This document shows positions 53,405-61,476 of a DNA stretch of 64,000 nucleotides, in pieces. The notes below the pieces were generated by a model, which was not told the origin of the DNA, did no database searches, and saw nothing but the letters and a program-made list of their open reading frames with translations. The stretch is taken from the NCBI RefSeq assembly GCF_009707665.1, contig NZ_WLZW01000001.1:1736001-1800000 (forward strand), read 5' to 3'. The stretch's first letter is position 1, and the number at the start of each line of letters is the position of its first letter. Origin of the DNA: Planomicrobium sp. YIM 101495 (GTDB taxonomy: Bacteria; Bacillota; Bacilli; Bacillales_A; Planococcaceae). The position numbers were made by a program, and so were the translations under genes.

Positions 53405-54166
53405 ATGCTGATCCGAACCGCTCTCGATTCTCCCGGCCTGATTGCCGGAATCACTTTAAAAGACCACCATGCACCGGAGTCCAATAATATGGCGCTGCAC
53501 ACATGCAGCGACCCTGAAGCAGTGCTTGCCAACCGTAAGGAGCTTGCACGCTCACTTGGCACGGACCTCGAGCAGTTCGTCTGCACGGCGCAGACCCATA
53601 GCGCCAATATCCGAAAAGTGACCCGGCATGACTGCGGGAGCGGAGCTTTTTCTGCCGAACACGCCATTCCGGATACAGACGCGCTTTATACAACAGAGAA
53701 CGATGTATTATTATGCAGCTTTTCTGCTGATTGCGTTCCAGTCATTTTTTCGGAAAAAGCATCTGGCGTGATCGGAACGATTCATTCGGGCTGGCAAGGC
53801 ACCATCAAAGAAATTTCGGCACACACATTCCGTGAACTTCATCGAGCAGAAGGAACCGATCTTGGACAACTTCAGGTGTGGATCGGTCCAGCGATCAGCC
53901 AACAGTGCTTCGAGGTCGATAAAGATGTTGAAAAACGCTTCCGTCAGCTCGGCTATGCTGACGAATGGATTACTTTCGATCCAGAAAGAGGAAAGTATCT
54001 GATCGACAACCAGCAAGTAGTGCGCACGCAATGCTTGCTCGCCGGCGTCCCTGCTGCAAACATCTCAGTCGAACCGTTTTGTACGTATGATGAACCAACC
54101 GGTTTCTCGCACCGTCAAGACAAGTCAAGCGGCCGCCACCTCGCCTTTATCATGAAAAGGGTTTAG
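53405..54166 (+). CDS. pgeF: LACC1/YfiH-family purine nucleoside phosphorylase (polyphenol oxidase family)
   Basis: 253 residues with the zinc triad His65 (TAQTHSANI), Cys110 (FSADCVPV) and His127 (GTIHSGWQGT) of the YfiH/YlmD/PgeF/LACC1 family. Members have been reported as multifunctional purine nucleoside phosphorylases/adenosine deaminases, and E. coli YfiH as a peptidoglycan editing factor. Its usual Bacillus place beside ylmE-sepF is not kept here, so it may be a second paralogue. ATG 53405 follows GGAAG. Confidence 0.87.
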   Translation: MLIRTALDSPGLIAGITLKDHHAPESNNMALHTCSDPEAVLANRKELARSLGTDLEQFVCTAQTHSANIRKVTRHDCGSGAFSAEHAIPDTDALYTTENDVLLCSFSADCVPVIFSEKASGVIGTIHSGWQGTIKEISAHTFRELHRAEGTDLGQLQVWIGPAISQQCFEVDKDVEKRFRQLGYADEWITFDPERGKYLIDNQQVVRTQCLLAGVPAANISVEPFCTYDEPTGFSHRQDKSSGRHLAFIMKRV

Positions 54167-54211
54167 TTTTCTGCGAAAACAGCAATACTGAGAGTATGAG
54201 GAGGCGCAATT

Positions 54212-55141
54212 ATGCTGAAAAAATCATTTTACGGCGAGAATTGGCGCTGGCTTATTCTTGATCCTGATTCCCAGCAGGATACAAATTTATTGCCAGACAT
54301 CACCGAAGTCTGCACAAGCTGGATCGACTCTGTAAGGGATAATAAGACAAGCAACCTGGAAATGGAGACGACCATTCGCGGAGAAGAAGCGGTTTGGGGC
54401 GGCCTCGTTTATCACCAAAACATTGAAGATCAAGATGACCGGGCGGATTTTCATTATTATTTATCCCGTGATTTATTAATTACTACGCACTTGGATGCCT
54501 CTCTTCTGCATAATCTATCCAAGAAGGAATTGGTAAACAAGATGCAGCATGCTGAAAATGCAATTGAAGGCTTTTTAATTATCATGGGAGAAGTAATTGC
54601 TTCTTTTTTGCAGGATATCGATGCATTTGAGCAGCGTATGCATCAGCTCCTGTGGAAAATGAAAGAAAATAACGATGAAAAAGTATTTAATCAAATGATG
54701 CACAACCGGCACGAAATTCTCGTTTGGAAAAATCTCATCATTCCGGTTGCTGAAATCCAGGAAGCGATAGAAGAAGCGTTTGGCAGTGAATCCACTGAAA
54801 ACATCCATTATTTCCGCACGAAAAAGCGTGTCAGACGGTGTCAGAACATCATTCGTGAATACAATGAAGAAATCGGAGAAATGATCGATATCGAAACAGT
54901 CACTTCTTCCCAACGCGGAAATGAAATTGTAAAAACGCTGACGGTCATCACCCTCCTCTTCACTCCAGCATCTGCATTAGGTGCAATTTGGGGAATGAAC
55001 TTTGCCAACATGCCTGAACTGGACTGGCGCTACGGATATCTGCTCTCTCTAATTCTGATTGCTCTCATTACAGGCGCATTTTATTATTATCTTAAAAAGA
55101 AAAATTGGATGGGCAGTTTATTGCGCTCAATAAAAGATTGA
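54212..55141 (+). CDS. corA: CorA-family divalent cation transporter
   Basis: 309-residue pentameric channel-type transporter of Mg2+ or Co2+. The large N-terminal cytoplasmic domain with long stalk helix is followed by two C-terminal helices; the selectivity motif Gly-Met-Asn is present in GAIWGMNFANMPE between them. A basic C-terminus ends the protein. GGAGGCGC precedes ATG 54212. Monocistronic; no M-box leader in the 45 bases upstream. Confidence 0.9.
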   Translation: MLKKSFYGENWRWLILDPDSQQDTNLLPDITEVCTSWIDSVRDNKTSNLEMETTIRGEEAVWGGLVYHQNIEDQDDRADFHYYLSRDLLITTHLDASLLHNLSKKELVNKMQHAENAIEGFLIIMGEVIASFLQDIDAFEQRMHQLLWKMKENNDEKVFNQMMHNRHEILVWKNLIIPVAEIQEAIEEAFGSESTENIHYFRTKKRVRRCQNIIREYNEEIGEMIDIETVTSSQRGNEIVKTLTVITLLFTPASALGAIWGMNFANMPELDWRYGYLLSLILIALITGAFYYYLKKKNWMGSLLRSIKD

Positions 55142-55147
55142 ACCAGC

Positions 55148-55185
55148 AGAAGGCACCGCGTCAATGCGGTGCCTTCTATTTTTTA
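55148..55185. terminator. Bidirectional terminator
   Basis: 12-base arms AGAAGGCACCGC/GCGGTGCCTTCT (55148-55159, 55166-55177), T-run after. Confidence 0.9.
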
Positions 55186-55189
55186 AAAA

Positions 55190-56167
55190 TCAAACGGATT
55201 GTCCGGACCACTCGTTTGTCTTCGACTGTATAATGATTGCTGCGAAACGGTTTGCTGTCAGTGCACCGATCGATAAATTAAAAATCATATTAAAAATAGG
55301 TGCAACAGTGCCGAGCTCTCCGATAAATTGAAATGCCAGAATCGCTGCGAGCGCCGTATTGCATAACCCTACTTGAAAAAGCGTTGCCCGCGCGTCGGCC
55401 TCTTCCATCCTGAATAACCTGGCCAGCCAGTAAGCCGCTGCCATTGGGAATACTACTTGAATAAAAGTTGCCGCTGCGACAAGAGGAATGATGGAAAGCT
55501 CTGAGGCGATCGCATTTTTTCCGTCCCCTACAAGAGTGTATACGATGACGAGCAAGGCCACCGAAGATCCAAGTTTTGTGACCGATCTCGAATAGACTTT
55601 GAGCTTCGGTGCGCTTCTTTGGATGATCAGCCCCGCTGCCATCGGGAGAACGACGATGAGCAGGAACGTCGTCAGCAAATCGAAAAACGACATGGTCACT
55701 TCGCTTCCAAGCCCGATCATTGCAAGCGGGGTCACAACAGGGCTGATCGCCACATCGAGCAGCGATGCCGCGACGACAATCGAGGCATTGCCGCCCGCCA
55801 AAAATGTATAGACTGTCGCAGCAGTCGCACTCGGTACAGTCCCTGCCAACACGAGACCTGCTGCAATCTCCGGGTAGCTTGAAAATAGGAGATGTGCCAG
55901 CGCCACAGAAACGCTGACGGTAAGCGTCCATTTCAGGATGGTGATGATGAATAATACTTTCTTTTTCTGACGGATCTGCTTAAACGCCTGAATGTCCATT
56001 GATAGTCCGGCGAAGAAAATCACCACCCCGAGTAAAAAACTCGGCAGCCAGGATGGCGGGTGAAAATAGACCGGAAAAAAATAAGCTCCTGCTGCAGCCA
56101 GTACAATCAATAATGGTAATTTCTGCGATACCCAATTAGCAATATTCCCCATACCCAACACTCCCAT
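55190..56167 (-). CDS. Bile acid:sodium symporter family (BASS) transporter
   Basis: 325 residues, about ten helices. The BASS repeats are seen in LLGVVIFFAGLSMDIQAFKQI, the discontinuous-helix motif VLAGTVPSATAATVYTFLAGGN, and LFQVGLCNTALAAILAFQF. Bacterial members (YocS-like) carry organic anions such as pantoate or keto acids with Na+; substrate unknown. Convergent with corA and divergent from ohr. Confidence 0.88.
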   Translation of the reverse strand: MGVLGMGNIANWVSQKLPLLIVLAAAGAYFFPVYFHPPSWLPSFLLGVVIFFAGLSMDIQAFKQIRQKKKVLFIITILKWTLTVSVSVALAHLLFSSYPEIAAGLVLAGTVPSATAATVYTFLAGGNASIVVAASLLDVAISPVVTPLAMIGLGSEVTMSFFDLLTTFLLIVVLPMAAGLIIQRSAPKLKVYSRSVTKLGSSVALLVIVYTLVGDGKNAIASELSIIPLVAAATFIQVVFPMAAAYWLARLFRMEEADARATLFQVGLCNTALAAILAFQFIGELGTVAPIFNMIFNLSIGALTANRFAAIIIQSKTNEWSGQSV

Positions 56168-56296
56168 TTCTTTGACCGTTATACGCCATGTTATTCTAAT
56201 TATTCTGTGAATGGAAGGACTTCTTTGTTTTCTTTCAAAATGAAATCTTCTTCGCTTCTCTTTTTCAAATAAATTTCCTTTTTACTTCCTCGTCAT

Positions 56297-56322
56297 GCTT
56301 AAACTTGGGACGTTCAGGGTAT
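56297..56322 (+). promoter_or_regulatory. Candidate sigma-B promoter of ohr
   Basis: GCTTAA (56297-56302), 14-base spacer, perfect GGGTAT (56317-56322), 45 bases before the start. This matches the known sigma-B control of ohrB in B. subtilis. Confidence 0.75.
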
Positions 56323-56367
56323 AGAAGATGAGACGAAGCTACAACTATCAGAAGGAGATGAAAGTGA

Positions 56368-56790
56368 ATGGCAGATGCAATGTTTACAGAAGCCGCAACA
56401 GCGGCAAGTGGAAGAGAAGGTCATGTACGTTCCTCGGATGGTGTAATCGATTTCGATACGGCGATGCCCGGCACACCAAGAGCAAAAGAGCTGGAAGCTG
56501 GTACGACGCCAGAGAAGCTTTTTGCAGCAGGCTATGCATCTTGTTTTGACGGTGCTCTCCAGTTGGTTGCGAAAAAAGACGGTGTGTCATTTGAATCCGA
56601 AACAACGGCAAACGTCGATTTCCTGAAAGACGAAGCGGACGGCGGCTTTAAACTCGCTGTACGGCTTCAAGTAAAAGGAACAGGCGTCGAAAAAAGCACA
56701 TTGGAAGAACTGCTTAAAAAAGCACATGATTTTTGCCCATACTCCAAAGCGACAAGAGGCAATATCGAAGTGACGCTGGAAGCTCTTTAA
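56368..56790 (+). CDS. ohrB: Organic hydroperoxide resistance protein (Ohr/OhrB)
   Basis: Thiol peroxidase of the OsmC/Ohr fold, 140 residues, which reduces organic hydroperoxides with lipoyl or dithiol reductants. The reactive cysteines are Cys59 (GYASCFDGAL) and Cys123 (DFCPYSKATRGN). AAGGAGATG precedes ATG 56368. No OhrR repressor gene is adjacent and a sigma-B promoter is present, so it behaves like OhrB rather than OhrA. Confidence 0.93.
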   Translation: MADAMFTEAATAASGREGHVRSSDGVIDFDTAMPGTPRAKELEAGTTPEKLFAAGYASCFDGALQLVAKKDGVSFESETTANVDFLKDEADGGFKLAVRLQVKGTGVEKSTLEELLKKAHDFCPYSKATRGNIEVTLEAL

Positions 56791-56798
56791 GCAAAACG

Positions 56799-56847
56799 GA
56801 AAACGTTCTGGAACGCCGGTCACCGGCTGTCCCAGAACGTTTTTTTA
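56799..56847 (+). terminator. ohr terminator
   Basis: AAACGTTCTGG/CCAGAACGTTT arms with inner GCCGG/CCGGC stem, then T7. Confidence 0.88.
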
Positions 56848-56945
56848 TGTGCTCCCGATTATCTGAAAACCGCTCTCCCTCTTCTCAGTTTCTCTCAAAT
56901 CATGTTATCCTATATATCATTTAGCTCGCGAAAGGAGAAAAGATT

Positions 56946-59900
56946 TTGTCTAACCGCCATATTCTTTTGATTTTATTGCTTCTTCCCCTTCTTCTGCTGG
57001 CGATACGGCTCCCTTGGTTATGGAACTCGGTCACAGATCATGGAATAGAGGCGGAAAATGGCAAGCTCGATTTGAGCAATTGGGATTTCACGGATCATCC
57101 AAAGCTCTTGCTGGATGGCGAATGGGAATTCTTCCCTGGCGAATTGAATCCGCCGGGAGAGAAGACAGCTTCTGCGCCAGAATTTCTCACCTTACCTGCT
57201 TCTTCTGATGCTCTTGAAAAATTCGGACATGGTGCCGGAACTTACCGTTTGTCCATCCAGATGCCGGAACAGCAAGTCCAAAAGGTGCGCCAAGTAAAGA
57301 TTCCTTCCCGTATGGACAATTTCGCCTTGTATATAAATGGACGATTACTGCTCGATAACCTGGACGATTCGTCTTCCGAAAAAATCATGGATCCTTCTTT
57401 TTTCAGTCACGGAGCCTCTTTTCCAATTCCGGAAGATCAGCTGGTGGACATCGTGATCTTGGTCGGTGAAACAAAGCTTCCACGCCATACCGGCATTCTC
57501 AAATCGATTTCTTTCGGGAGTGAAGCGTCGCTCGATGCAGCTGCGAACCGTAATACAGCGACCCAATTACTGGTCTTCACCGTTGCCATGCTGGCAGCTT
57601 TGTATGCCTTGGGATTCTTTCTTTACAGGCGCAGACAGAAGCATTTCCTTTATTTCTCCTTGGCGACGTTTTCCCTCGGTTTTGCCACTGTATTGGACGA
57701 TGACCGGCTGTTGCTTGAATGGATTCCGCTTGAGTATGTCTGGGCTGTCAAAAGTTTATTCATCTGCTATATCAGTGTAGGGATTTTTCTTCTCTTGTTC
57801 ATCCAAGATTTTTTTAAGGAATATCGCGATCATCGGTTATTGAAAATCTGCAAATGGCTTCTGTATGCAGCAGCCATTGCCATTCTCGCCATGCCAATCC
57901 ATTTGACGGCACAGGTCGGTTTATTTACGTTCTTCATCCTCTGCGCATTTTTCCTGTTGGCGGCAGGGCTGATGGGGCGGACACTTCAAGAGCGCAAAGA
58001 AGTGATTTTTCTCATGCTGGCAGCCATCAGTGCGATATCCAGCTATTTATGGGGCATCTATAAATCAAGGAGTGCTGTCGAACTGCCTTATTATCCGTTC
58101 GATATTCTGGCGGCGTTCCTGTTTCTATCGATTTTCCTCTTTTTCCTTTTCACACGGATCGCGCATGAATACAAGATTACCGCGATGCAATTACAAGAAG
58201 AATTAACATCCAAAGAACAGTTTCTTTCCCGGACCGCCTATGAATTGAAAAATCCGCTTTACAGCATCATGAATTTGACCCATAAAACCGCTCAGCAGGA
58301 ACAGGAGCGGTTATCGGATCAGGCGAAAGATGATTTGTCCATGGTGCTCGCCGTCGGACAACAAGCAGCGATGACCATCAATTCACTTGTCGACATGGCC
58401 TGGATCACAGAAAGCCAGTTCCAATTGAAAAAAAGAAAATTGAACCTCGAAAAAATCATTTCAGGGATTCTTGATCTTTTATCCATTCAGATTCAGCACA
58501 AAAAAATCAAGGTGAGCATGGACATCTCTCCTGAGCTCCTTTATATCGAAGCAGATGAAAATCGGCTGCTCCAAATCCTATACAATTTGATCGACAACGC
58601 CGTGAAGTATACAGAGAATGGCTCCATCATGATCCGTGCTGTGAATGAAAACGGAAATGCCATCATTCAAATCATTGACACCGGAAACGGAATGGATGCG
58701 GAAACAGTTACCCGGATATTCCTGCCATTCAATCAGACACAAGATGCTAATGGCTTCGGTTTCGGCCTCGGTCTTGCCATCTCCCGGCAATTGGCTGAAC
58801 TGCATGGCGGCACGCTGACCGCTTCTTCCAAGCTGACTGAAGGCTCAGTTTTCACACTCACACTGCCGCCGGGCGGAACAGATGACACTTCCCCGGCGCG
58901 CGATACTTTTCCTGCAGGCAAAAGCACTTCTATTGCAGCTCCAGTCACGGCTGCTTACGAATTGCAGCAAAGCCTGCAAAAAGCAGAAGGCCTCACTTTC
59001 CGCCCGCGTATTCTACTGGTCGAGGACGACCCGGTGAGCATGAGGGTCATAACCGGCATCCTTTCGGAAAGTGACTATGAAGTGATTACAGCAGGCGATT
59101 CAGATGAAGCATTGGAACGACTGAGCGAATACGAGTGGGACCTTGCCGTCATCAACGTACTTCTGCCAAAAGTCTCAGGCTACCAATTGACGCGCATCAT
59201 CCGTGAGAAATATTCTCTCCTTGAGCTTCCGATCCTGCAATTGACAGCCAAAGACCGGCTGCAGGATATATATCACGGCTACCTTTCAGGAGCGAACGAT
59301 TATATTTCGAAGCCGTTTCAACGGCTCGAACTGCAGATCCGCGTCAATGCACTTGCATCTTTGAAACGAACGCGTGAGGAGAAAATCCGAACAGAAAGTG
59401 CGCTCATGATTGCACAGATCAAGCCGCATTTCCTGTTCAACACGCTGCATACAATCGCTGCACTCAGTGAAACTGAACCATCACGCATGGTCAGCCTTCT
59501 TGAGCATTTCGGAAATTACCTGCAGCGAAGCTTCAATCTGGAAAGCCTTCACCGTCTTGTGCCGCTCGAACATGAACTGGACCTTGTCCGCTCCTATTTA
59601 TACATTGAAAAGGAACGATTCGGCGACCGGATCCAGGTTGTTTGGGAATTGGGAGATAGCCATGGCATTCAAATTCCTCCGTTGTCGATTCAGACCTTGG
59701 TAGAAAATTCCTTACGCCATGGCATCCTTTCCCGCGTTGAGGGCGGTCAGCTGAAAATCAGCATACGGCATATGGAGTCATGGACCGAAATTGCGATCAG
59801 CGACGATGGTGTCGGGATACCGGAAGAAAAAGTCGAGATATTGCTCAGCGGCAAGCAGAGCGAAAGTGCAGGAATCGGCATTTTCAATACGGACTCCCGC

Positions 59901-59999
59901 CTCAAGCAAATATACGGAGAAGGTCTGAAAATCGACAGCATTCTTGGTAAAGGAACCACCATCTCTTTCAAGATCCGCCCGGTCACTCTTCTCGATTAA
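56946..59999 (+). CDS. Composite membrane sensor kinase with two transmitter modules and a receiver-like domain
   Basis: 1017 residues, TTG start with AAGGAG eight bases upstream. Order: N-terminal anchor (4-21); extracellular 7TMR-DISM-like sensor (45-190); seven-helix block (205-400); HisKA-like (420-485) with ATPase domain (515-640); receiver-like (690-805); LytS-type kinase (815-895) with second ATPase domain (910-1015). In the first H-box the histidine is Tyr432 (TAYELKNPL). In the receiver the acceptor aspartate is Asn737 (AVINVLLPK). The LytS-type His828 (IKPHFLFN) and both ATPase G-boxes are kept. Active phosphotransfer probably comes only from the last module, to the convergent regulator. 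Confidence 0.9.
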   Translation: MSNRHILLILLLLPLLLLAIRLPWLWNSVTDHGIEAENGKLDLSNWDFTDHPKLLLDGEWEFFPGELNPPGEKTASAPEFLTLPASSDALEKFGHGAGTYRLSIQMPEQQVQKVRQVKIPSRMDNFALYINGRLLLDNLDDSSSEKIMDPSFFSHGASFPIPEDQLVDIVILVGETKLPRHTGILKSISFGSEASLDAAANRNTATQLLVFTVAMLAALYALGFFLYRRRQKHFLYFSLATFSLGFATVLDDDRLLLEWIPLEYVWAVKSLFICYISVGIFLLLFIQDFFKEYRDHRLLKICKWLLYAAAIAILAMPIHLTAQVGLFTFFILCAFFLLAAGLMGRTLQERKEVIFLMLAAISAISSYLWGIYKSRSAVELPYYPFDILAAFLFLSIFLFFLFTRIAHEYKITAMQLQEELTSKEQFLSRTAYELKNPLYSIMNLTHKTAQQEQERLSDQAKDDLSMVLAVGQQAAMTINSLVDMAWITESQFQLKKRKLNLEKIISGILDLLSIQIQHKKIKVSMDISPELLYIEADENRLLQILYNLIDNAVKYTENGSIMIRAVNENGNAIIQIIDTGNGMDAETVTRIFLPFNQTQDANGFGFGLGLAISRQLAELHGGTLTASSKLTEGSVFTLTLPPGGTDDTSPARDTFPAGKSTSIAAPVTAAYELQQSLQKAEGLTFRPRILLVEDDPVSMRVITGILSESDYEVITAGDSDEALERLSEYEWDLAVINVLLPKVSGYQLTRIIREKYSLLELPILQLTAKDRLQDIYHGYLSGANDYISKPFQRLELQIRVNALASLKRTREEKIRTESALMIAQIKPHFLFNTLHTIAALSETEPSRMVSLLEHFGNYLQRSFNLESLHRLVPLEHELDLVRSYLYIEKERFGDRIQVVWELGDSHGIQIPPLSIQTLVENSLRHGILSRVEGGQLKISIRHMESWTEIAISDDGVGIPEEKVEILLSGKQSESAGIGIFNTDSRLKQIYGEGLKIDSILGKGTTISFKIRPVTLLD

Positions 60000-60007
60000 A
60001 CTAAAAC

Positions 60008-60049
60008 AAATAAGCGTCTCTCCCATCTGTCGGGAAGGACGCTTATTTG
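60008..60049. terminator. Bidirectional terminator between kinase and regulator
   Basis: 11-base arms 60008-60018 and 60038-60048 with a small inner TCCC/GGGA stem. Confidence 0.88.
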
Positions 60050-60053
60050 CATC

Positions 60054-61190
60054 TTATTTCTTTTTTATTTCAAGGGATGTCCGGTATGCCTGATATAAGG
60101 ATTGGATTTCCAGCGTTGGCTCCATCTCATATTCCTCTTTCAACATCTTTTTCAGCTGTGTGTATTGACGTTCTACAGAATGGTGATCCCCGAGCTGTCC
60201 ATATAACTCCATCAGCTTCAGATAATTTTCTTCGAGGTATGGAAAGTACGACTGAAGCAGGAGGAAGATGGAAACTGCCTCGACCAGCAGGTTTTCCTTT
60301 ATCAAGAAATCCGCTACTTTTTTTGCGTGGTGAGACCACAATAAATCCAGCCGTTCCCTCTCTCTATCGGCCCATAGCTGATCTTCATCACTTAAATAAT
60401 GAGCGGGATATCCAGCGACTAGCCGGTGATGAACAGCTATCGAAGAATTTGCTAGGACAGGCAGCTCTTTTAATTCTTCCTCCCACTCTTCCACATCCAC
60501 TACCGCATCATTCGTTAATAATTGGTAATTATTTTCCCGATTGATGATTTTGATATCCGCTCCAGCGCCAGCACAAGTTTTCCTGATCTGATAAATCGCG
60601 CTGTACAATTGAACATACCCTTTTTCAGGCGGCATGTCCCGCCAGAACTCTTCCAGTAAGACGTCCTTTCTTACCGGTTTATCCCGGTGCTGAAGCAAAT
60701 AGGCGAAAACACTATGAACTTTGGAAGTTCTCCATTTTGTCTGCAATATTTTTTCCTTGCCAGCTTCAACCTCCAGAAATGAGATGGAATGGCTTGTACA
60801 GATCTTGATAAAAGAAGTGGCTTCTGCGATGGGATGCTTATCTTTTAGGCGCGATAAACTTTCCTGAAGGCGTTCAAGCCGAACCGGTTTGACCAGATAA
60901 TCCGCTGCATTCAGTGCAAATGCTCTTACGGCAAATTCAGGGTAGGCTGTTACGAAAATGATAGAAACAGAGGGCAAGACCTGCTTCAGTTTTTCCGCCA
61001 GATCCACCCCTTTGATTCCAGGCATTTCAATATCCAGAAACAATAGATCCGGCTTCTGCACCATTGCCTCTTTCAAAGCTTGACGGGGGTCAGTAAATGT
61101 TCCGATCACGGAGACATCCGAAAGCTTTGTTAAAAGTCTTCCCAAATAATCCACCGCTAATTTCTCATCATCTACAATCATCGCTCTCAT
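60054..61190 (-). CDS. Response regulator with winged-helix and BTAD (SARP-like) domains
   Basis: 378 residues: receiver (1-115) with phospho-acceptor Asp53 (LFLDIEMPG) and Lys in DYLVKPVR; OmpR-like winged helix (about 145-225); bacterial transcriptional activator domain BTAD (235-375) ending MLKEEYEMEPTLEIQSLYQAYR. It resembles the Bacillales receiver-SARP regulators, such as those paired with 7TM LytS-like kinases. AAGGAG lies 11 bases before ATG 61190. Convergent to its probable kinase and divergent from the adhesin gene. Confidence 0.9.
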   Translation of the reverse strand: MRAMIVDDEKLAVDYLGRLLTKLSDVSVIGTFTDPRQALKEAMVQKPDLLFLDIEMPGIKGVDLAEKLKQVLPSVSIIFVTAYPEFAVRAFALNAADYLVKPVRLERLQESLSRLKDKHPIAEATSFIKICTSHSISFLEVEAGKEKILQTKWRTSKVHSVFAYLLQHRDKPVRKDVLLEEFWRDMPPEKGYVQLYSAIYQIRKTCAGAGADIKIINRENNYQLLTNDAVVDVEEWEEELKELPVLANSSIAVHHRLVAGYPAHYLSDEDQLWADRERERLDLLWSHHAKKVADFLIKENLLVEAVSIFLLLQSYFPYLEENYLKLMELYGQLGDHHSVERQYTQLKKMLKEEYEMEPTLEIQSLYQAYRTSLEIKKK

Positions 61191-61243
61191 GAACTTCTCA
61201 GCTCCTTAAAGCAATTATCCCATGGAAACGCCGCTTTTAAAAG

Positions 61244-61276
61244 GACTATACGTTTTCTGTATAGTTTTTGTACAGA
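61244..61276. promoter_or_regulatory. 11-base-period repeats in the regulator-adhesin divergent region
   Basis: CTATA (61246-61250), CTGTA (61257-61261) and TTGTA (61268-61272) recur at exactly 11 bases. Direct repeats with 11-base spacing are the known binding pattern of SARP/OmpR-type winged helices. Confidence 0.45.
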
Positions 61277-61476
61277 TGAATACTTTAACCTATTCTACGA
61301 TGGAAAAATAGGTCTCCTTGCACGCGTGTTTTATATAAAAAGTAAAAAGGATGCCTGTCGTCTAAACTTTCGACTCGTTTAATTACCTAAAAGGAGGAAA
61401 AGATTCTTATTCATTTAAACCGAGCCGTAAAAAGAAGAACATTCATCACTGATTAAAAAAGAAGATGGAGGAAACA

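Noticed and set aside
61280-61476. c-di-GMP riboswitch in the adhesin leader
   Set aside because: Several short stems can be drawn but the conserved GEMM core residues are missing.
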